Shown here piece by piece: positions 1 through 7,069 of a stretch of 27,014 bases of DNA. The notes under the pieces were generated by a model. The model ran no database searches, had not been told where the DNA came from, and saw only the letters and a list, made by a program, of their open reading frames with translations. The DNA comes from Clostridium sp. CAG:221 (GTDB lineage: Bacteria; Bacillota; Clostridia; Clostridiales; Clostridiaceae): positions 1 to 27,014 of the forward strand of contig FR883388.1 of NCBI GenBank assembly GCA_000435835.1, written 5' to 3'. A program made the translations under genes and the position numbers. The stretch's first letter is position 1. Every line of letters starts with the position of its first letter.

Positions 1-48
1 ATTGATGTATTTGTTCCCTTGAAAATGCTGATAGATACTGTGTTTTAG
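1..48 (+). CDS. Possible 3' end of an upstream gene (partial)
   Basis: Frame 1 is open from the window edge to a TAG at 46-48 and would encode about 15 residues ending in a hydrophobic stretch (PLKMLIDTVF). The fragment is too short to identify and may be chance. From 49 to about 160 I see only AT-rich sequence with an A-tract at 77-86 and no convincing terminator or promoter. Confidence 0.15.
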   Translation: MDVFVPLKMLIDTVF

Positions 49-243
49 CGGATAATCAGATTTTTATTGTGTTTTTAAAAAAAAAATATAAGTAATTATT
101 ATTGGTATATTCTAAATAACTGCATAGTTATATATTTATGTGGAAATAATTATATAAAAAGGGGAAAGGAGTGAATATATATAGAAAAGTATCTTGTAAT
201 TCTTAAAATTATTGCTCAATTTTATGGAATTGATGATAAAGAA

Positions 244-465
244 ATGTACTTAATTATGAAAAGAAGAGAGTGTAAATACTTACTACTTTTGTTAATGAGG
301 AAATTTAACTGTTTGGATAAAGAAATTATAAAGGAGCAACTGAAGTTAAAATCTGATAGAACAATAAATAATAATATAGCAAAAGCAGAAGAAAAACTGT
401 TAATGAACAGGGAATTTAGGGACGATTTCTTTTGTTTAGAGGAAAGAATAGAAAAAAAAATTTAA
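244..465 (+). CDS. Small protein resembling the DnaA C-terminal (domain IV) helix-turn-helix
   Basis: This is a 73-residue basic protein of unknown function. Its second half (KSDRTINNNIAKAEEKL, then an acidic REFRDDFFCLEERI tail) has the spacing of the end of DnaA domain IV, where a recognition helix is followed by a helix of the type KIEELLKxDxELKxDI. That is pattern recognition, not a search result. The ATG at 244 has no ribosome binding site. The same frame is open upstream to 175 and would add a plausible N-terminus (EKYLVILKIIAQFYGIDDKE), but it has no ATG, GTG or TTG. A good GGGGAAAGGAG lies at 161-171, spaced for an ATA codon at 181, while the GTG at 171 is one base out of frame. The real start is therefore unsettled. 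It may share a transcript with pyrG, as no terminator separates them. Confidence 0.5.
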   Translation: MYLIMKRRECKYLLLLLMRKFNCLDKEIIKEQLKLKSDRTINNNIAKAEEKLLMNREFRDDFFCLEERIEKKI

Positions 466-482
466 AAAAGACAAAAAAACAC

Positions 483-511
483 TAGATAAAATATAACTAA
501 TGTGATATGAT
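483..511 (+). promoter_or_regulatory. Candidate pyrG promoter (extended -10)
   Basis: TATGAT at 506-511 is preceded by TG at 503-504, giving an extended -10. The matching -35 position (483-488, TAGATA) is weak. The predicted start, near 518, leaves a leader of about 105 nt. Confidence 0.4.
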
Positions 512-528
512 TTTATTTATGAATTAGG

Positions 529-561
529 AATTACCACGCTTATGTAATTGGTGGGGTAATT
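529..561 (+). promoter_or_regulatory. Hairpin in the pyrG leader
   Basis: AATTACC (529-535) pairs with GGTAATT (555-561). An alternative pairs CCAC (534-537) with GTGG (551-554), leaving a GG bulge. No U-tract follows, so it is not an ordinary terminator. Whether it regulates pyrG is unknown. Confidence 0.3.
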
Positions 562-623
562 TATATTATATCAAAGATAAAATCAAGTGTCAACATTAAA
601 TTTATAAATTAGGAGGAAAAATA

Positions 624-2222
624 ATGGCTACTAAATATGTTTTTGTAACTGGTGGTGTTGCATCAGCTTTAGGAAAAGGAATAACAGCAGCATCATTAGG
701 GAGATTATTAAAAAATAGAGGATTAAAGGTATCAATTCAAAAGTTTGATCCGTATTTAAACGTGGATCCAGGTACAATGAGCCCATATCAACATGGAGAA
801 GTTTTTGTTACGGATGATGGTGCAGAGACAGATTTAGATTTAGGACATTATGAAAGATTCATCGATGAAAGCTTAAGCAAAAACAATAATGTTACAACAG
901 GAAAGATATATGGAGATGTAATTGCTAAGGAGAGAAGAGGAGAATATCTTGGAGGAACAGTTCAAGTAATACCTCATATAACTAATGAAATAAAGGATAG
1001 AGTTTATGCAGTTAGTAAAGAAAAAGATGTTGATGTAGTTATAACTGAAATAGGAGGAACTGTAGGAGATATTGAATCCCTTCCATTTTTAGAATCAATT
1101 AGACAAGTGCAATATGAAGTAGGAAGAGATAATGTATGCTTTATTCATGTAACTTTAGTTCCTTATTTAGGAAAGGCTGGAGAGTTAAAGACTAAACCAA
1201 CACAACACTCAGTAAAGGAATTAAGAAGCATTGGTATTCAGCCAGATATAATAGTATGTAGATCAGAAAAGCCATTAAATGAAGGATTAAGAAGCAAGAT
1301 AGGTTTATTCTGTAATTTAGAAGCTAAAAATGTTATCCAGAACTTAGATGCAGAATCTTTATATGAAGTTCCATTAATGTTACATAGAGAAGGATTAGAT
1401 AGGTTAGTTGTTGAAAAATTACAATTAGGATGCATAGATATCAATAATAATGAATGGATTGATATGGTTGATAGAATGAAAAATCTTAAGAAGGAAGTTA
1501 CTATAGCTTTAGTAGGTAAATATGTAGAATTACATGATGCATATATTTCAGTAGTTGAAGCTTTAAATCATGGTGGACTTGCCAATGATGCAAATGTTAA
1601 GATAGAGTGGATAAATGCTGTAGATGTTACTGCTGAAAATGCTAAGAAAATATTCAAGAAAGTTGATGGTATCTTAGTTCCAGGTGGATTTGGTGATAGA
1701 GGAGTAGAAGGAAAGATTGAAGCAATCAAATATGCAAGGGAAAATAATATACCTTTCTTAGGAATATGCTTAGGAATGCAAACAGCGGTAATTGAATTTG
1801 CTAGAAATGTTTTAGGATATGAAGGAGCTAACAGTTCAGAAATAGATCCAGAAACAAAATATCCAGTAATAGATTTAATGAATGACCAAAAGTATATACA
1901 GGATTTAGGTGGTACTATGAGATTAGGAGCTTATCCATGTATATTAGATAGAGAATCTAAGTCATTTGAAGTTTATGGAGAAGAAAATATTTCTGAAAGA
2001 CATAGACATAGATATGAATTTAATAATGAATTTAGACAACAAATAAGTGAAGCAGGGATGAAAATAGTAGGAACAAGTCCAGATGGAAGATTAGTTGAAA
2101 TTGTAGAAATTCCAAATCATAAGTGGTTTGTGGCAGCTCAATTCCATCCAGAGTTGAAATCTAGACCAAATAGACCACATCCTTTATTTACAGGGTTAAT
2201 AAAGGCTGCTTTAGAAAAATAA
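624..2222 (+). CDS. pyrG: CTP synthase
   Basis: Cytosolic enzyme of pyrimidine synthesis that makes CTP from UTP, ATP and glutamine. The 532 residues are full length for the family. The N-terminal synthetase domain opens with the P-loop-like region FVTGGVASALGKG (about residues 7-19). The C-terminal class I glutamine amidotransferase domain starts near residue 290. It has PGGFGDRG, the nucleophile elbow GICLGMQ with Cys382, and the His508/Glu510 pair in FHPE that completes the triad. AGGAGG at 611-616 sits 7 nt before the ATG and fixes the start. The gene has its own leader and is closed by a terminator just after the stop, so it is probably monocistronic or paired with the small gene upstream. 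In B. subtilis pyrG is controlled by CTP-sensitive attenuation; the GGGC start that mechanism needs is not seen here. Confidence 0.98.
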   Translation: MATKYVFVTGGVASALGKGITAASLGRLLKNRGLKVSIQKFDPYLNVDPGTMSPYQHGEVFVTDDGAETDLDLGHYERFIDESLSKNNNVTTGKIYGDVIAKERRGEYLGGTVQVIPHITNEIKDRVYAVSKEKDVDVVITEIGGTVGDIESLPFLESIRQVQYEVGRDNVCFIHVTLVPYLGKAGELKTKPTQHSVKELRSIGIQPDIIVCRSEKPLNEGLRSKIGLFCNLEAKNVIQNLDAESLYEVPLMLHREGLDRLVVEKLQLGCIDINNNEWIDMVDRMKNLKKEVTIALVGKYVELHDAYISVVEALNHGGLANDANVKIEWINAVDVTAENAKKIFKKVDGILVPGGFGDRGVEGKIEAIKYARENNIPFLGICLGMQTAVIEFARNVLGYEGANSSEIDPETKYPVIDLMNDQKYIQDLGGTMRLGAYPCILDRESKSFEVYGEENISERHRHRYEFNNEFRQQISEAGMKIVGTSPDGRLVEIVEIPNHKWFVAAQFHPELKSRPNRPHPLFTGLIKAALEK

Positions 2223-2230
2223 TTATGGAA

Positions 2231-2261
2231 GCACTGTAATAGAAAATTGCAGTGTTTTTTT
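2231..2261 (+). terminator. Rho-independent terminator of pyrG
   Basis: A 10-bp stem, GCACTGTAAT (2231-2240) with ATTGCAGTGT (2246-2255), contains two G-U pairs and has a 5-nt loop. A run of seven T ends at 2261. Confidence 0.85.
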
Positions 2262-2376
2262 AACGCTTAGGAAATTATAAAATTTTTAGCATAGGGAATA
2301 CTAATAAATTAGCCATTTCTTATATACAGTGTTACTAATGCGTTAAAAAGAAAATTATAGTGCCCAAAAAGAACCG

Positions 2377-2491
2377 TAAAAGAAAAATAAATTAATTAAA
2401 TTTTTGTAAGGACTTATTTTTCTTTTAGAACCTTTTGGTTGGCTAACAAAAGTTGCTTTCTTCGCTGAAGCGTGGCGTCAGCCACTTTTGT
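2377..2491. repeat. Intergenic palindromic element between pyrG and rho
   Basis: Two inverted repeats lie side by side. The first is a perfect 14-bp AT-rich repeat (2377-2390 with 2414-2427). The second is an 11-nt hairpin arm pair with one mismatch (2446-2456 with 2481-2491). The second encloses CTTC-GCT-GAAG and GTGGC-GTCA-GCCAC (2472-2485), clearly richer in GC than the surroundings. This looks like a degenerate dispersed element rather than a gene. The rest of the 2262-2700 spacer is AT-rich with nothing else firm. Confidence 0.45.
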
Positions 2492-2523
2492 ACTATAATT
2501 ATATGATAAAATAAGAAAAATTA

Positions 2524-2552
2524 TTGTTATAATGTTATGGTGATTATATTTT
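2524..2552 (+). promoter_or_regulatory. Weak candidate rho promoter
   Basis: TTGTTA (2524-2529), a 17-nt spacer and TATTTT (2547-2552). A separate TATAAT at 2555-2560 lacks a good -35. The leader would be about 170 nt, which would suit autogenous control of rho, but nothing in the sequence proves it. Confidence 0.3.
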
Positions 2553-2730
2553 AGTATAATAAATTAAAAAAAAGGATAATCTTATAATATAACTTTTTAT
2601 TGAAATATGTATATTATTGATGGATAATTATATATGCGAATACTAATATTTTATTTCAATTCGTTTTTTCAAGTCTAAAAGTGCAATCTTAAATAAATCC
2701 CAAAAAAGAAAGTATTATGGAGGTATAAAT

Positions 2731-4179
2731 TTGGCAACAGAAAACTATAATGAAATGACCTTAGTTAATTTAAAAGAAATAGCTAAGGAAAAAGGTATAA
2801 AAAATATTAGCAAATTAAAGAAAAGTGAATTAATTGAAGAGTTAGTTAAAATAACTCCTAATAAAATAGAAAAGAATGGGGTAATTTTAACAGAAAAAAT
2901 TGCACCTAAGAATAGAAACATAGAAGCTAGTATACATATAGAGGAAAATGTAAATAATGAAGCTTATGTAAGCAATTCAAGAGATAGATATAACGTAACA
3001 GAAGAAGATAAGGAAGAAAAGAAAGAAAGATTAAAGGTTATGATTAATGAATCTAACTCTTCTAAAGGAGTTTTAGAGATTCAAGAAAATAATAGCTTTG
3101 GTTTTTTAAGATGTAATAATTATCTTACTGGAGAAAATGATATATATGTTTCACCTTCACAAATAAGAAGATTTAACTTAAGAACTGGCGATGAAGTTGA
3201 AGGAAAAGTAAGAGAAGCAAAAGATGGTGAAAAGTTTAAAGCACTATTATTTGTAGAAAAGGTAAATGGTGAATCACCAGATAAGGCCATAGGAAGAAAG
3301 AATTTTGAAAATTTGACTCCTATATATCCTAATGAAAGATTACATTTAGAAACTGATAATGGTAGGGATTTATCTTCAAGATTAATGGATTTTATGTGTC
3401 CAATAGGAAAAGGGCAAAGAGGAATAATAGTTGCACCACCTAAAGCTGGTAAAACTACTTTATTAAAAAGAATAGCACAAAATATTTCAAAGAATTATCC
3501 AGATATAAAGCTTATTGTCTTACTAATAGATGAGAGACCAGAAGAAGTTACAGATATGAAGAGATCTATTAATGGTGATGTAATTTATTCTACCTTTGAT
3601 GAAGAACCACAAAATCATGCTAAAGTATCACAAATGGTCCTTGAAAGAGCTAAGAGAATGGTTGAACAAGGTAAAGATGTAGTTATACTTATGGATAGTA
3701 TAACTAGACTTTCAAGAGCATATAACTTAACCATAACACCAACAGGAAGAACTTTATCAGGTGGACTTGATCCTGGAGCATTATTAATGCCAAAGAAATT
3801 CTTTGGAGCTGCAAGAAATGTAGAAGAAGGCGGAAGTTTAACAATATTAGCTACAGCTTTAGTGGAAACAGGTTCAAGAATGGATGATATGATTTTTGAA
3901 GAATTTAAAGGGACAGGAAATATGGAAGTCCATTTAGATAGAAGACTACAAGAAAGAAGAATCTTCCCAGCTATAGATATTTATAAGTCAGGCACTAGAA
4001 AAGAAGACTTATTATTATCAGATGAGGAAAAAGAAGTTGCTTTTGCTATAAGAAGAAATATGAATAGAGATGGAAACATTGAAAGTATTACTGAAACATT
4101 AATTAATATGTTATCAAAAACTAAAAATAATAAAGAATTTATGGAATTATTCATAAAAAATGAAGTTATGAAGAAATAA
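2731..4179 (+). CDS. rho: Transcription termination factor Rho
   Basis: Hexameric RNA-dependent ATPase/helicase that ends transcription. Domain order: an N-terminal SAP-like Rho_N helix bundle (about residues 8-40), a charged Asn/Glu/Lys-rich linker (about 45-105), an OB-fold RNA-binding domain (about 112-180, with SFGFLR), then a RecA-type ATPase with Walker A PPKAGKT at residues 236-242 and Walker B VVILMDS. The 482 residues exceed E. coli Rho (419) because of the linker, which is common in clostridia. The start is TTG at 2731, with GGAGG at 2719-2723 seven bases upstream; the ATG at 2717 is out of frame. The gene ends in a strong terminator that it shares with convergent rpmE. Confidence 0.97.
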   Translation: MATENYNEMTLVNLKEIAKEKGIKNISKLKKSELIEELVKITPNKIEKNGVILTEKIAPKNRNIEASIHIEENVNNEAYVSNSRDRYNVTEEDKEEKKERLKVMINESNSSKGVLEIQENNSFGFLRCNNYLTGENDIYVSPSQIRRFNLRTGDEVEGKVREAKDGEKFKALLFVEKVNGESPDKAIGRKNFENLTPIYPNERLHLETDNGRDLSSRLMDFMCPIGKGQRGIIVAPPKAGKTTLLKRIAQNISKNYPDIKLIVLLIDERPEEVTDMKRSINGDVIYSTFDEEPQNHAKVSQMVLERAKRMVEQGKDVVILMDSITRLSRAYNLTITPTGRTLSGGLDPGALLMPKKFFGAARNVEEGGSLTILATALVETGSRMDDMIFEEFKGTGNMEVHLDRRLQERRIFPAIDIYKSGTRKEDLLLSDEEKEVAFAIRRNMNRDGNIESITETLINMLSKTKNNKEFMELFIKNEVMKK

Positions 4180-4212
4180 AAAAAGCGGGAAAGATATCTT
4201 TCCCGTTTTTTT
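4178..4212. terminator. Bidirectional terminator between rho and rpmE
   Basis: The stem is a perfect 20-nt palindrome at 4186-4205 (CGGGAAAGAT with its complement). Seven A precede it closely and seven T follow it, so it can stop transcripts from both sides, as expected between convergent genes. Confidence 0.9.
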
Positions 4213-4222
4213 AAAAACAATC

Positions 4223-4429
4223 TTATTTGTTAAGACCGAATTTTTTGTTAAATTTATCAACTCTACCGCCGATATCAACGATTTTTTGCTTACCAGTGAA
4301 GAATGGGTGGCATTTTGAACATATATCAATCTTTAATTCTGATTTAACTGAACCAGTTGTAAAAGTATTTCCACATGCACACTTAACCACTGCATCATGA
4401 TGGTATTCTGGATGTATGCCTTCTCTCAT
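4223..4429 (-). CDS. rpmE: 50S ribosomal protein L31, zinc-binding type
   Basis: Small ribosomal protein of the large subunit, 68 residues. It has the family motifs GIHPEYH at the N-terminus, CSKCHPFFTGKQ in the middle and GRVDKFNKKFG near the end. Cys17, Cys19, Cys37 and Cys40 form the zinc site, so this is the zinc-containing form and not the YtiA-like form made when zinc is scarce. The ATG at 4429 is preceded by AGAGGTG. An in-frame TTG six codons earlier overlaps that ribosome binding site and is not favoured. The gene is reversed relative to its neighbours rho and tdk; in B. subtilis the three point the same way. It has its own strong promoter. Confidence 0.95.
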   Translation of the reverse strand: MREGIHPEYHHDAVVKCACGNTFTTGSVKSELKIDICSKCHPFFTGKQKIVDIGGRVDKFNKKFGLNK

Positions 4430-4489
4430 CTTTTTCACCTCTTTCAATAAAAGTATATCATTAAAGTAAAATCTTCAACGACTTTAAAA

Positions 4490-4519
4490 AGTATAACACA
4501 CAATTTGATAAGCAGTCAA
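4490..4519 (-). promoter_or_regulatory. rpmE promoter
   Basis: On the minus strand TTGACT (4514-4519), an 18-nt spacer and TATACT (4490-4495). This predicts a start near 4484 and a leader of about 55 nt. Confidence 0.75.
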
Positions 4520-4579
4520 TAAAATTGCAGTAATAAAACATTAGGAGAACAAAGTGAATTATAGGAAATAAAAACATCT

Positions 4580-4608
4580 TTATTAAATAAGAGTTAAAAT
4601 GATATAAT
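4580..4608 (+). promoter_or_regulatory. tdk promoter (extended -10)
   Basis: TATAAT at 4603-4608 is preceded by TG at 4600-4601. TTATTA at 4580-4585 is a modest -35 with a 17-nt spacer. It diverges from the rpmE promoter. Confidence 0.6.
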
Positions 4609-4641
4609 CGGAATAGATATTACAGAAGAGGGAGATATATT

Positions 4642-5229
4642 ATGAGTAAATTATATTTTAGATACGGAGCAATGAATTCAGGAAAGTCTACTCATTTGAT
4701 GCAGGTAGCACATAATTATGAAGAAAGAGGCATGAGGGTTATTTTAATTAAGCCTTCAACTGACAAAAAAGGTGGAGATAAATTAGTTTCAAGATTAGGT
4801 GTAGAAAGAAAAGTAGATATACTTTGTGAAAAAAAGATGGACATCTACGAAGAAATAAAAAAATGGCAAGAAGTTAAATTCAAGATTGATTGCATATTAG
4901 TTGATGAAGTTCAATTTATGACTAAGGAGCAAGTAGATCAGTTATTTAAAATAGCTGTAGTTCTTGATATCCCAGTTATATGTTATGGATTAAGAACCGA
5001 CTTTATGATGGAAGGTTTTGAAGGGAGTACAAGACTTTTATTATTAGCTCATAGTATAGAAGAAATGAAAACTATCTGTAAATGTGGCAGAAAGGCAATA
5101 TTAAATGGTAGAAAGATAAATGATGAATTTGTTTTTGAAGGTGAACAGGTAGCTATAGATAATATTGATAATGTCCAATATGAATCTTTATGTGGACATT
5201 GTTACTTTAAATATAAAAATAATAAATAA
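4642..5229 (+). CDS. tdk: Thymidine kinase
   Basis: Salvage enzyme that phosphorylates thymidine to dTMP with ATP in the cytosol. It is 195 residues, type II (TK1-like). It shows Walker A GAMNSGKST at 9-17, the DEVQF motif with the probable catalytic Glu89, and a C-terminal lasso with zinc cysteines C146-x-C148 and C184-x2-C187. GAGGGAG upstream of the ATG supports the start. It leads a cluster with the DUF1385-PrmC gene, which starts 15 nt downstream, so these two are probably co-transcribed. Confidence 0.96.
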   Translation: MSKLYFRYGAMNSGKSTHLMQVAHNYEERGMRVILIKPSTDKKGGDKLVSRLGVERKVDILCEKKMDIYEEIKKWQEVKFKIDCILVDEVQFMTKEQVDQLFKIAVVLDIPVICYGLRTDFMMEGFEGSTRLLLLAHSIEEMKTICKCGRKAILNGRKINDEFVFEGEQVAIDNIDNVQYESLCGHCYFKYKNNK

Positions 5230-5244
5230 TGAAAGTGTGATGAT

Positions 5245-6999
5245 ATGAGAAAGTGTGATGTGGGAGGTCAGGCTGTAATTGAAGGTGTTATGATGCGAGG
5301 CTCAAAAGGAATAGCCACAGCAATAAGGACATCAAAAGGCAATATAAAGGTTAGTGTGAAAAAAACAGTTCCATTAACTAAAAAATATAAAATTTTATCA
5401 TTGCCATTTATCAGAGGAATAACAGCCTTGTTAGATTCGTTAATTATTGGCATAAAGACATTAAACTATTCAGCATCGTTTTTTGAACAGGAAGAAGAGG
5501 AAAGTGCATTTGAAAAATGGATAAAAAATAAATTTGGTGAAAAATTAGCTGGTGATTTAATCATTACATTGACCATGATAATATCCTTTGCAGTTTCTAT
5601 TGGAATATTTATAGGTATTCCAACTTCTATAGCTTCTATATTTAAGAACTTTGGCTTTTCTAGCATTATTTTAAATTTAATAGAAGCATCCATTAGAATT
5701 GCTATACTTATATTATATATGTTTCTTATAAGTAAGATGGAAGATATTTATAGAGTATTTCAATATCATGGTGCAGAGCATAAAACAATTTTTTGTTATG
5801 AAAATGAACAGCGACTTACTGTTGAAAATGTAAAAAAACAAAGTAGACTCCATCCTAGATGTGGAACAAATTTTATCTTCCTTACTATGTTTGTCAGTAT
5901 ATTATTATATACTTTTACAGGATGGGGAAATTTTATAGAACGTATAATAATAAGAATAGTATTATTGCCAGTGGTAGCTGGAATAAGCTATGAAATAATT
6001 AAATGGCTAGGAAGGTCAGAAAGTAAGTTTAGTAAGATAATTGCTTACCCAGGGCTTATGCTACAAAAACTAACAACAAAAGAGCCAGATGATATGCAAA
6101 TAGAAGTTGCAATTAAATCATTGATGGCTGCAGAGGGGATAAAAGATATGAAGACTATTGGAGAACTTCTTATATATGGTAACCAGCAGTTAAAGGAAGC
6201 AGAAATTGATACTTATATCTTAGACTGCCAGTTATTATTAACAAAGGTATTAAATAAGGATAAAATATATCTAATATTAAATAAGGATGAAGAAGTAAGT
6301 AAGCTTAATGAAAATAAATTCAAACAGCTTATTAAAAAGAGAAAAGAAAAAATGCCTATGGCATATATACTAAAAGATGTTGAATTTATGGGATTAGATT
6401 TTTATGTAGAAGAGGGAGTCTTAATTCCAAGAGGAGATACAGAAGTCTTAGTTGAAGAAGTGTTAAAACATATAGGAGAAAATGATGATACAAGCATATG
6501 TGATTTATGTTGTGGAAGCGGCGCTATTGGCATATCATTAGCAGCCTTAAGAAATAATATAAAAGTAGATTTAGTTGATCTTTATCCTATACCTGAAAAA
6601 GTAACTAAGAAAAATATAGCAAAACATAATCTAGAAGAAAGAACAGAATTTATTAAAAGTGATTTATTGAATAAAATTATAGAAGATGGCAAGAAATATG
6701 ATATATTAGTATCTAATCCTCCATATATAGCTGACGAAGTAATCAATGATTTGATGGAAGATGTAAGAGATTATGAACCTCATACAGCATTAGCAGGTGG
6801 GGAAGAAGGAATGGATTTCTATAATATAATAGTTTCAGAGAGCCATAATGTATTAAAGAAAAATGGTATACTTGCCTTTGAAATAGGATATGATCAAGGT
6901 GAGAAAGTTAAGGTCTTAATGGAAGAAAAGGGTTTTAAGAATGTTAAAGTTATTCAAGATTTAGCAGGATTAGACAGGGTAGTAATAGGAAATTTCTAA
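5245..6999 (+). CDS. prmC: Fusion of a DUF1385 (YqhQ-like) membrane domain with release factor glutamine methyltransferase PrmC
   Basis: The 584 residues are two proteins in one frame. Residues 1 to about 295 match the DUF1385/YqhQ family: GGQAVIEGVMMRG at the start, the conserved HGAEHK segment, RLHPRCGTNF, and hydrophobic segments near 50-70, 106-130, 140-163, 213-233 and 240-260. The role of this family is not established. Residues from about 302 are PrmC, which methylates the glutamine of the GGQ loop of RF1 and RF2. They hold an N-terminal helical domain, the SAM motif DLCCGSGAIG at 420-429 (the first glycine of the usual DLGxG is Cys) and the catalytic NPPY at 491-494. AGAGGGG at 6132-6138 followed by ATG at 6148 could start a separate 283-residue PrmC. 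Its substrate prfA is the next gene. Confidence 0.93.
   Translation: MRKCDVGGQAVIEGVMMRGSKGIATAIRTSKGNIKVSVKKTVPLTKKYKILSLPFIRGITALLDSLIIGIKTLNYSASFFEQEEEESAFEKWIKNKFGEKLAGDLIITLTMIISFAVSIGIFIGIPTSIASIFKNFGFSSIILNLIEASIRIAILILYMFLISKMEDIYRVFQYHGAEHKTIFCYENEQRLTVENVKKQSRLHPRCGTNFIFLTMFVSILLYTFTGWGNFIERIIIRIVLLPVVAGISYEIIKWLGRSESKFSKIIAYPGLMLQKLTTKEPDDMQIEVAIKSLMAAEGIKDMKTIGELLIYGNQQLKEAEIDTYILDCQLLLTKVLNKDKIYLILNKDEEVSKLNENKFKQLIKKRKEKMPMAYILKDVEFMGLDFYVEEGVLIPRGDTEVLVEEVLKHIGENDDTSICDLCCGSGAIGISLAALRNNIKVDLVDLYPIPEKVTKKNIAKHNLEERTEFIKSDLLNKIIEDGKKYDILVSNPPYIADEVINDLMEDVRDYEPHTALAGGEEGMDFYNIIVSESHNVLKKNGILAFEIGYDQGEKVKVLMEEKGFKNVKVIQDLAGLDRVVIGNF
6132..6150 (+). promoter_or_regulatory. Internal ribosome binding site and start at the PrmC boundary
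   Basis: AGAGGGG (6132-6138) lies 9 nt before an in-frame ATG (6148-6150, Met302 of the fusion). This is exactly where the PrmC homology begins. Initiation here would give a soluble PrmC of normal length. Confidence 0.5.
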
Positions 7000-7003
7000 A
7001 ATC

Positions 7004-7033
7004 TTGATATAATTAGATTAAATATGATATAAT
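7004..7033 (+). promoter_or_regulatory. prfA promoter
   Basis: TTGATA (7004-7009), an 18-nt spacer and TATAAT (7028-7033) with TG at 7025-7026. This is a near-consensus vegetative promoter, so prfA need not depend on the upstream cluster. Confidence 0.7.
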
Positions 7034-7069
7034 ATTTCAATATGAAAAAAAACAGTACGGAGTGATACT

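Noticed and set aside
518..623. B. subtilis-type reiterative-transcription attenuator for pyrG
   Set aside because: There is no GGGC initial sequence and no terminator with a T-tract before the pyrG start.
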